DNA of 18,270 nt, from positions 1-18,270 of the forward strand of contig CAAGIR010000011.1 in the NCBI GenBank assembly GCA_900769975.1, given 5' to 3'. A program made the position numbers and the translations under genes. Source of the stretch: Spirochaetia bacterium (GTDB lineage Bacteria > Spirochaetota > Spirochaetia > Treponematales > Treponemataceae). The notes below the pieces were generated by a model. The model was not told the DNA's origin. It was given only the letters and a program-made list of their open reading frames with translations, and ran no database searches. Positions 7,105-13,234 of the stretch are shown piece by piece. How positions within the stretch are numbered: the first letter of the stretch is position 1; every line of letters begins with the position of its first letter.

Positions 7105-7191
7105 TAGGGGGTAAGCAACTTGTTGCGTCCCCCTAGGAGAAGGGGTAGCGTAAGACCGCTTGCGAGCTGGAGCGTGGGGAAGGCTTTCCCC
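7105..7191. repeat. GC-rich double-hairpin intergenic element
   Basis: In an AT-rich setting, TAGGGGG (7105-7111) pairs with CCCCCTA (7129-7135) around the palindrome GCAACTTGTTGC (7115-7126). About 40 bases later GGGGAA (7176-7181) pairs with TTCCCC (7186-7191) around a GGCT loop. Between them lies a GC-rich stretch with AGACCGCTTGCGAGCTGGAG. The run CCGGGGGTTTTAGGGGG (7095-7111) precedes the first hairpin. No reading frame spans the element. It looks like a dispersed REP- or MITE-like element. I have the impression that similar intergenic elements occur in Treponema genomes but cannot verify it. Confidence 0.6.
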
Positions 7192-7258
7192 TAATATGTT
7201 GTGTCTTCTGTCAAGAAGAAAATGCAGGAAAGATCTTTTGGCAATTTACCAACTCTAA

Positions 7259-7453
7259 GATACTTGGATTACTGGAAAGCCAGCCCACATAGTCAAAATG
7301 ACAGAAGATTATAATGTTTCAAGCCAGAAACTTTGTCAGAAGCAGGGGAGGCGGAAGGAGGGCGAATTCAAAGAGTTTGTTTCATTTGTAAAAAATCCAG
7401 ATGGGACTTCTCGTTACGAAAACACCTGGCAATTTGCAATTTTGAAAAAATAG
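7259..7453 (+). pseudogene. Unidentified gene fragment (64 codons)
   Basis: An open frame from 7259 to TAG at 7451-7453 contains ITGKPAHIVKMTEDYNVSSQ and, later, EFKEFVSFVKNPDGTSRYEN and WQFAILKK at its end. An internal ATG sits at 7298-7300 but has no good ribosome binding site. The second half has protein-like composition, so this could be the tail of a truncated gene. I do not recognise the family. A competing frame (about 7216-7290) reads GKIFWQFTNSKILGLLESQ. Short overlapping fragments of decayed genes are the likeliest explanation. The stretch 7192-7258 holds nothing else I can name. Confidence 0.3.
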
Positions 7454-7460
7454 TGGAAAT

Positions 7461-8021
7461 CTAATGCATAAGAGGAAATCGTTTCAATTCTATAAACGGT
7501 GAACTTTGATATACGGCGATTTCGCTGATTTCTGATACCAACGGCAGTTTGATATTCTGTGCAATTTTGAGTGCATTTTCAAACTGTCTGTTATTTAATT
7601 TTGTGGCAAGGGTAGTGTGCGGATACCAGATTTCCGGCATATAATAACCGTTTTCCGCTTTTTCAAATTCTGCAAGAAAAGCAGTATGAAGTGCTTCATT
7701 TATCTGCGAAAGAAAACTGTCTTTTTCAGGTTTTAGGAAAAGAACTTTTTCGTTAAAGTTTCCTATTTCTTTAAATTGTATAAATCCGCCTTTTTGATTT
7801 TTTGAAAAATCTTCGACCATATTAATAAGCTTGGCTTCGTCATCTTTTACGGCATGAAAAGCTCCGATTGTCACATGTGGCGGAATTTTGTTTTCTATAA
7901 TAAAATTGTTGCCGGTTGCCTCTGAAATTAATTTCGCCGTTGAAGTGATGATTTCATTCACATCTGGAGAAAAATGAAGCGAAACTGCATATGTAATCAT
8001 ATCAGGATTAAAACTCATCAT
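7461..8021 (-). CDS. 2H phosphoesterase (2'-5' RNA ligase-like) protein
   Basis: A 186-residue protein with the two HxT/S motifs of the 2H phosphoesterase superfamily: PPHVTIGAF near residues 47-55 and YPHTTLAT near 132-139, separated by about 85 residues as expected. Members act on 2',3'-cyclic or 2'-5' phosphodiester bonds in RNA or nucleotides, and the true substrate here is unknown. The gene starts with two consecutive ATG codons (8021 and 8018). A TATAAT box at 8027-8032 lies only 5 nt from the first and 8 nt from the second, with no Shine-Dalgarno sequence, so a leaderless mRNA starting at or next to the second ATG is likely. It lies downstream of copA on the same strand but has its own promoter. 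Confidence 0.85.
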   Translation of the reverse strand: MMSFNPDMITYAVSLHFSPDVNEIITSTAKLISEATGNNFIIENKIPPHVTIGAFHAVKDDEAKLINMVEDFSKNQKGGFIQFKEIGNFNEKVLFLKPEKDSFLSQINEALHTAFLAEFEKAENGYYMPEIWYPHTTLATKLNNRQFENALKIAQNIKLPLVSEISEIAVYQSSPFIELKRFPLMH

Positions 8022-8026
8022 ATTTA

Positions 8027-8056
8027 ATTATAATTGATTTGCGAAATATTTGTCTA
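8027..8056 (-). promoter_or_regulatory. Promoter of the 2H phosphoesterase gene, leaderless arrangement
   Basis: On the minus strand TAGACA (8051-8056, 5 of 6 matches to TTGACA) and a perfect TATAAT (8027-8032) are separated by 18 nt. A start site 6-8 nt after the -10 box would fall on or beside the ATG codons at 8021/8018. Confidence 0.65.
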
Positions 8057-8090
8057 TATTAAAATCTTGCTCGACCTACCCGACGATGAA

Positions 8091-8177
8091 TAATGTTAAT
8101 AAAATATCTTGCTTGATTTGTTTTGTGGTGTGGATGTGGGATGGTGGATTGGATGTGGCGTTTTTTTATTAACATTA
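8091..8177. repeat. 14-bp perfect inverted repeat around a GT-rich segment
   Basis: TAATGTTAATAAAA (8091-8104) and TTTTATTAACATTA (8164-8177) are exact reverse complements separated by 59 bp. The enclosed plus strand is strikingly poor in C and rich in GT/GG (repeats of GTGGTGTGGATGTGGGATGG type). The arms contain almost no GC, so a rho-independent terminator is unlikely. A separate 11-bp palindrome, GTATAATATAC, lies at 8207-8217 between this structure and the copA stop. Confidence 0.7.
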
Positions 8178-8234
8178 ACCACTCATAATCTGTCTTCTGT
8201 CTACCTGTATAATATACTATCATCACTTTATGTC

Positions 8235-10547
8235 TTACGAATAATCGTTTTTGATTTTCATTTTCTTTTTCATTTTATTTATCTCCTGTTTTTTATTAAA
8301 CAAATTAAGCCTTAATGCATTCGTCACAACACAAAAGCTGGATAAACTCATGGCAGCCGCACCAAACATAGGATTCAACTCCCAGCCAAAAAGCGGAATC
8401 CACACCCCCGCTGCAAGAGGAATTCCAATAACGTTGTAAATAAATGCCCAGAATAAGTTTTCATGGATATTTTTAAGAGTTGCGCGACTTAAACGAATGG
8501 CCGCCGGAACATCGCTAAGCTTGCTCTTCATCAAAACTACATCTGCCGCATCAATGGCAATATCCGTTCCCGCACCAATAGCAATTCCTATATCCGCTCT
8601 GGTAAGTGCCGGAGCATCATTAATACCATCTCCTACCATCGTAACTTTTCCCTTTTCTTTCAGAGTACGAATGACGCTTTCCTTGCCTTCTGGCAGAACT
8701 CCAGCGATAACTTCATCCACCCCAGCTTGATTGCCGATAGCCTTTGCCGTACGCTCGTTATCTCCCGTCAACATAACTACCTGGATTCCCATATTTTTAA
8801 GTTCTTGTACCGCCTGTGGACTTTCCTCTTTTATGACATCCGCAACTGCAATCATACCGATAAACCTGCTGTCCATAGCAAAAAACAACGGTGTCTTACC
8901 TTCTTCTGACAGTTTTTCTGACTTGATTTTCACCTCATTTGGAATATCCGCCTTTGTGCTGATAAAAGAATAATTGCCTCCAACCAGACGATTTTTATTC
9001 CATACGGCAGAAAGTCCGTTTCCAGGCAATGATGCAAAATCAGATACTTCTTCGCACTTTTGTATTCCAAATTCATTTTCCGCATAATCGACAATTGCCT
9101 TTGCAAGCGGATGTTCACTCTTTTTTTCCAGATAATAGGCAATGCTAATCAATTTTTCGTTGGTCACACCATTTGGAAGAATGTCAGTCACTTTCGGCTG
9201 TCCACAAGTAATTGTTCCTGTCTTATCCAAAGCCACAATCTGCGTTTTCCCCGTTTCTTCCAGAGATAATGCCGTTTTAAATAAAATTCCGTTCCTAGCG
9301 CCAACACCATTTCCCACCATAATTGCAACAGGAGTTGCCAGCCCTAACGCACATGGACAACTGATTACCAAAACAGAAATTCCCCTTGCAAGTGCGAAAC
9401 CCATACCTTTCCCCAGTAACAGCCAGACAATAATTGTTATTATAGATATCGTAATTACTGATGGAACAAATACTCCAGATACCTTGTCCGCCACCTTTGC
9501 AATGGGAGCTTTTGTTGCAGCCGCATCACTTACCATCTGAATGATTTTCGAAAGCGTTGTGTCTTCTCCTACCCTGGTTGCTTCACATTTTAAAAAACCA
9601 GACTGATTAACAGTAGCCGCCGATACCAGATCACCTTCCATTTTATCTACAGGAATGCTTTCCCCAGTCAGTGCAGATTCATTTACTGCACTATTTCCTT
9701 CTATAATAATGCCATCCACAGGAATGCTTTCTCCTGGGCGCACAACAAAAACATCACCCTTTTTTACTTGGTCTACAGAAATTTCTGTTTCCGCACCTTC
9801 TTTTATTATCACTGCAGTTTTTGGTTCCAAACTCATCAGACTTTTTAATGCATCGGTTGTTTTTCCTTTGGAACGTGCTTCTAAAAGCTTGCCCACAGTA
9901 ATCAAAGTCAAAATCATTGCAGCCGACTCAAAGTAAAATTCATGCATGTAGGACATAACCGCTTCAAAATCACCTTTTGTCTGGGCATCTGTCATGGCAA
10001 ACAAAGCATAGGTACTGTACACAAAAGCAGAGCCAGAGCCCAGAGCGACAAGAGAATCCATATTTGGCGCCTTATGCACAAGACTTTTAAATCCACTTAC
10101 AAAAAATTTCAGATTAATCACCATGACTATTATAGTCAAAAGCATCTGCGTCAGTCCCATAGCAACATGATTATTATCATAAAAGGATGGCAGCGGCCAG
10201 TTCCACATCATATGCCCCATGGAAAAATACATTAGAATAATTAAAAAAACAACAGAACTCCATAAACGCCGTTTTAATAGAGGAGTTTCCATATCTTTGA
10301 GAGCATCAGAATAATCATTTTTTCTCGAAGTTTTATCATTTTTGTGATTTGTTTTTAAAGATGCACCGTACCCAGCATTTTTCACAGCCTTAATAATTTC
10401 CGCTTCACTGGCAGTTCCTTCAACCCCCATGGAATTCGTCAAAAGACTTACCGAAACAGAAGTTACACCATCCACCTTTAAAACTGCTTTTTCTACTCTG
10501 GCACTACAAGCTGCACAACTCATTCCAGTCACATTATATTGTTCCAT
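8235..10547 (-). CDS. copA: Copper-exporting P1B-type ATPase
   Basis: A 770-residue Cu+ P-type ATPase from the start chosen here. One N-terminal heavy-metal domain carries GMSCAACS (C11, C14). Membrane helices follow, with the transmembrane CPC motif at C397-P398-C399 in SCPCALGLATP. The phosphorylated aspartate is D441 in DKTGTIT, then the P1B-specific HP in SEHPLAKAI, and GDGINDAPAL of the hinge. The protein sits in the inner membrane and exports Cu+ using ATP. ATG at 10547 is preferred because GGAG lies 7 nt upstream and homologues start at the metal-binding domain. An ATG at 10574 would add nine residues but has no good ribosome binding site. No copper chaperone or regulator gene is adjacent. 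The hairpin at 10578-10609 lies just before it. Confidence 0.95.
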   Translation of the reverse strand: MEQYNVTGMSCAACSARVEKAVLKVDGVTSVSVSLLTNSMGVEGTASEAEIIKAVKNAGYGASLKTNHKNDKTSRKNDYSDALKDMETPLLKRRLWSSVVFLIILMYFSMGHMMWNWPLPSFYDNNHVAMGLTQMLLTIIVMVINLKFFVSGFKSLVHKAPNMDSLVALGSGSAFVYSTYALFAMTDAQTKGDFEAVMSYMHEFYFESAAMILTLITVGKLLEARSKGKTTDALKSLMSLEPKTAVIIKEGAETEISVDQVKKGDVFVVRPGESIPVDGIIIEGNSAVNESALTGESIPVDKMEGDLVSAATVNQSGFLKCEATRVGEDTTLSKIIQMVSDAAATKAPIAKVADKVSGVFVPSVITISIITIIVWLLLGKGMGFALARGISVLVISCPCALGLATPVAIMVGNGVGARNGILFKTALSLEETGKTQIVALDKTGTITCGQPKVTDILPNGVTNEKLISIAYYLEKKSEHPLAKAIVDYAENEFGIQKCEEVSDFASLPGNGLSAVWNKNRLVGGNYSFISTKADIPNEVKIKSEKLSEEGKTPLFFAMDSRFIGMIAVADVIKEESPQAVQELKNMGIQVVMLTGDNERTAKAIGNQAGVDEVIAGVLPEGKESVIRTLKEKGKVTMVGDGINDAPALTRADIGIAIGAGTDIAIDAADVVLMKSKLSDVPAAIRLSRATLKNIHENLFWAFIYNVIGIPLAAGVWIPLFGWELNPMFGAAAMSLSSFCVVTNALRLNLFNKKQEINKMKKKMKIKNDYS

Positions 10548-10577
10548 GTTCTGCTCCAATTCACCGTTTTCCATCCA

Positions 10578-10609
10578 GACAAATGAAAACTACACGAAAA
10601 TCATTTGTC
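10578..10609. promoter_or_regulatory. Inverted repeat upstream of copA, candidate operator or leader hairpin
   Basis: GACAAATGA (10578-10586) and TCATTTGTC (10601-10609) are perfect inverted repeats around a 14-nt centre. They lie about 30 nt upstream of the chosen copA start. Just beyond, CTGATTAG occurs twice in tandem (10617-10624 and 10626-10633). No convincing -10/-35 pair was found, and the sequence lacks the TACAnnTGTA palindrome of CopY sites. Confidence 0.5.
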
Positions 10610-10694
10610 CCCGCTTCTGATTAGCCTGATTAGTCAACTTTCGAGGATTGCAATTACGTTTGCGTTTTCGCGATGGGAGCACTCGCCGTCAAAT

Positions 10695-11663
10695 TTACGA
10701 ATTTTTCCACCATTTTTTGATGACTTCTTCGGTTTGCTTTAGGTAAATGTTGAAGCCCCGGTCTTTTTTGGCTTCTTCTTTTGTTTTGTAAATCCACGTA
10801 CTCCAGTCCCACCAAAAGTACCCCATAAACCAGTCTTGATTTGACATCACTTTTAAAGACGATTCATAAAAACGGGCCTGTTCTTCTTCGCTGTACGGAA
10901 ATTCTTTGTGGGTAAAATCCCAAGGCATTTGAGCGCAACCCAAAGCACTGCGGCAGCCAATTTCCATAAAAATAATTTTTTTGCCGATTTTTTTGCTGAT
11001 TGTTTCTAAATTTTTGGCGATTTTTTCCCATTCTTGTGTCATTTCTTCAAGGCTGGCACCAGGAGCTTTTTCCACAGGATAGTAAGCCGAAGTTCCCAAA
11101 TAATCTATTGCATCATACCACTGTGCAACTTCTTCTTTTCCATGATTTGTGTTGTATACAAGCGATCCGCTATAAATTTTTCTGATTTTGGCAATTGTTT
11201 CACGCCATAATTTTTCTTTTCTTTCAGTTCCAAGCATTTCGCAGCCAATACAGAACATTTCGCATTTTGTATATTCAGCAATTTTTGCATAATGTTCCAG
11301 AAAAGCCTGATAAAATTCGAACCATCGTTTCCAGTAAATATCTTCGCCCATCATAGTTTCATCTGGAAAATCAATTAAAGCACGCCATACACCATCCGAA
11401 CTGTTTATCATAGGTTTTAAACAAACTTTAATATTATTCTGATGAAAACGATTAATTGTTTCAATAATTTCTAAATCAGGAATGTTATATCTAAAGTCAA
11501 AATAAATTTCTGTAGAAGAAAAAGTTTTTTGATTAACAGGAAAAGCCAGACACACCCAGTTTATTCCCGTTTCCATAAGAGCGTTTTGACTGAACAGCCC
11601 TTCTTTTGAATTGTACATACCTTTTTTGGCATTGTAGCCATAAGTAAAACCTTTAATTTCCAT
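10695..11663 (-). CDS. GH113-like glycoside hydrolase (beta-mannanase/mannosidase type)
   Basis: A 322-residue TIM-barrel-like protein. Two carboxylates sit where GH113 (clan GH-A) enzymes carry them: E142 in FCIGCEMLGTE as likely acid/base, and E234 in IIFMEIGCRS as likely nucleophile. The start EIKGFTYGYNAKKGMY and the late FWWDWS also fit the family. GH113 members hydrolyse beta-1,4-mannosidic links in mannan or manno-oligosaccharides. There is no signal peptide, so it probably acts in the cytoplasm on imported oligosaccharides. A TATAAT box at 11672-11677 lies 8 nt before ATG and no Shine-Dalgarno sequence is present, again suggesting a leaderless transcript. It is flanked by copA and the sensor kinase on the same strand. 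Exact substrate is uncertain. Confidence 0.75.
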   Translation of the reverse strand: MEIKGFTYGYNAKKGMYNSKEGLFSQNALMETGINWVCLAFPVNQKTFSSTEIYFDFRYNIPDLEIIETINRFHQNNIKVCLKPMINSSDGVWRALIDFPDETMMGEDIYWKRWFEFYQAFLEHYAKIAEYTKCEMFCIGCEMLGTERKEKLWRETIAKIRKIYSGSLVYNTNHGKEEVAQWYDAIDYLGTSAYYPVEKAPGASLEEMTQEWEKIAKNLETISKKIGKKIIFMEIGCRSALGCAQMPWDFTHKEFPYSEEEQARFYESSLKVMSNQDWFMGYFWWDWSTWIYKTKEEAKKDRGFNIYLKQTEEVIKKWWKNS

Positions 11664-11671
11664 AATTTTTT

Positions 11672-11677
11672 ATTATA
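11672..11677 (-). promoter_or_regulatory. TATAAT box 8 nt before the GH113-like gene
   Basis: A perfect TATAAT on the minus strand with the ATG starting 8 nt after it. No clear -35 at 16-18 nt was found (only weak TAGATT-like matches), and no ribosome binding site lies between box and start. Confidence 0.45.
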
Positions 11678-11805
11678 TCATAAGAATTTTTTAAATCTAT
11701 AATAAAAATAGACGTAAATAGGATTTTTATCTAAAACGCCAATCAAAACGCAAAATAAATCTTACAAAAACATCAATCAAACCAAAAAAATCCCAAAACA
11801 AAACA

Positions 11806-13038
11806 TCAAAGTTTCACCATAAAACTTGATCCGCTTCCTTCCTGCGATTCCACCGTTATTGTTCCGCCCAAACTTTCTACAAGCTGCATGGTGTGAAAAA
11901 GTCCCACTCCCCGCCCTTCACCTTTTGTAGAAAATCCGTTTTCAAAAATTTTTTTCTGTATTTCTTTTGGAATACCATGCCCGGTATCCTGCACTATAAT
12001 CAGAATTTTTCCAGGTTTTGTATACACGCCAAATGTCAGAATTTTATTCGAAGAATTGTCCAATTTCATATTCATAGCATCCAAAGCATTATCAATCAGA
12101 TTTCCAGTGATAGTAACAAGCGCTTCAGAAGGAATATCAATATCATCAATTCGAAAAACGCTGTCATCTTTTAAAACAAATTTCACATTACATTCCGAGG
12201 CACGACATATTTTTCCAATCAAAAGAGCTGAAAAGGACGGATTATCAATCGCCTTCATAATTGCACTTACCGTTTCACGCTGAATAATCGAAATGTTTTC
12301 TATATAATTAACCGCTTTTTCGTATTCGCCTATCTGAATAAGCCCCAGAATAACGTGAAGTTTATTTGTAAAATCATGATTATTTGCACGCATGGAATCG
12401 ACAAGAAATTTTGTACCCTCAAAATCTTCGGTAAAACTCACAAAACTTTTTTTAATTTTCCTGAAAAGCGCCCCAGAAATAATAGTTTCCAAAAGAATTG
12501 CAATCAACGTAACAATCACAAACAATTCAATCGTATGAACAGTAATCGTCATAATGGAAGTTTTCAAACGAATGGTCATGATAAACCCAGAATATTCGCC
12601 GTTTTCGTCATAAAAAGCAGAATAAGTACGACGTTGCGGCCCGGAAGGACCAATGTTATTTTCAGTATAAAAACTTTCACTGCGTGTAGAAAAATCAGGC
12701 ACAGTTCCGTCATATTTTGTATTGATGAGCTGATGATTTGTATGATAAATTCGATTAAAATTTTTATCTACAATAGAAATAACATCCACATCAGCAAGCG
12801 AATTACCCACCGAATCCATATATTCACACAAATCTTGCTGCGAATAATCTTTTGTAAAAAAATAAATGCGGTTAATAAGTTCCGAAGTTTCAATCAGATT
12901 TTGGTCAAAAGATTTTTCGTTAGAATTAATGTTTATAAAAGCAGCCCCAAAACAAATAATAATCGTCGTCGCAAAAATCAAAACCAAATGCACCCTTTGG
13001 ATTGATTTTCTGATAGAATTCAAATTTCCCTTCTGCAT
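11806..13038 (-). CDS. CitA/DcuS-type sensor histidine kinase
   Basis: A 410-residue membrane sensor kinase. One transmembrane segment lies near 17-36, then an extracytoplasmic sensor domain to about 160, with a second transmembrane segment near 163-190. The phospho-acceptor region reads RANNHDFTNKLHVILGLIQ with H221, the Spo0B-like DHp typical of CitA/DcuS/DpiB kinases. The catalytic domain has the N box NLIDNALDAM (about 313-322), DTGHGIP (351-357) and GRGVGL (375-380). The cytoplasmic PAS domain usual in CitA/DcuS between membrane and DHp is absent. Family members sense small ligands such as C4-dicarboxylates or citrate and pass phosphate to a CitB-type regulator, but none is in the window. 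The start is uncertain: AGGAG lies about 17-20 nt upstream and nothing is nearer. Confidence 0.9.
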   Translation of the reverse strand: MQKGNLNSIRKSIQRVHLVLIFATTIIICFGAAFININSNEKSFDQNLIETSELINRIYFFTKDYSQQDLCEYMDSVGNSLADVDVISIVDKNFNRIYHTNHQLINTKYDGTVPDFSTRSESFYTENNIGPSGPQRRTYSAFYDENGEYSGFIMTIRLKTSIMTITVHTIELFVIVTLIAILLETIISGALFRKIKKSFVSFTEDFEGTKFLVDSMRANNHDFTNKLHVILGLIQIGEYEKAVNYIENISIIQRETVSAIMKAIDNPSFSALLIGKICRASECNVKFVLKDDSVFRIDDIDIPSEALVTITGNLIDNALDAMNMKLDNSSNKILTFGVYTKPGKILIIVQDTGHGIPKEIQKKIFENGFSTKGEGRGVGLFHTMQLVESLGGTITVESQEGSGSSFMVKL

Positions 13039-13074
13039 ATTGTGATTTTATGTTACACTCCTATCCCTTTTTTA

Positions 13075-13118
13075 CTGCCCCTGTTCTGTTACTGTCCCGT
13101 TTTCCTGTTTTCTGTCCC
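13075..13118. repeat. Direct repeats upstream of the histidine kinase
   Basis: On the plus strand CTGCCCC (13075-13081), CTGTCCC (13092-13098) and CTGTCCC (13112-13118) recur with additional CTGTT words in a pyrimidine-rich stretch. Read on the minus strand this gives GGGACAG-type direct repeats in the promoter region of the kinase gene. They could be a regulator binding site or simple-sequence drift. Confidence 0.4.
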
Positions 13119-13138
13119 TTTGAATTTTCAGGTTACAA

Positions 13139-13199
13139 TAAAAAACACTGCCCTACTTTGGCTGAACTATTTTATGCAATTCAACCAGGTCAGGCAGTG
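13139..13199 (-). terminator. Rho-independent terminator downstream of cellobiose phosphorylase
   Basis: On the minus strand CACTGCC (13199-13193) pairs with GGCAGTG (13152-13146). Inside, TGGTTGAA pairs with TTCAGCCA with one G-U wobble, giving a long two-part stem. It is followed by a run of U residues (A run at 13140-13145 on the plus strand). It lies 36 nt after the GH94 stop and separates that gene from the histidine kinase. Confidence 0.85.
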
Positions 13200-13234
13200 C
13201 CATTTTTTTAAGATTTCAGATAATCAAAAATTAA

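Noticed and set aside
7091..7195. GC-rich hairpin considered as an integron attC site
   Set aside because: I could not find the paired GTTRRRY/RYYYAAC core sites at the hairpin ends, and no integrase is in the window.
5224..7283. Shared 11-mer TGGAAAGCCAG at 5224-5234 and 7273-7283, considered as repeat ends of one element
   Set aside because: Flanking sequence is unrelated on both sides, and an isolated 11-bp match in the same orientation is weak evidence for an element.
10587..10600. TACACG in the copA upstream hairpin considered as a CopY box
   Set aside because: The second half TGTA is missing, so the required TACAnnTGTA palindrome is not present.
12355..13005. A 216-residue plus-strand frame opposite the histidine kinase
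   Set aside because: The kinase on the other strand has all family motifs. The antisense translation is rich in Ile, Asn, Arg and Lys without any recognisable domain.
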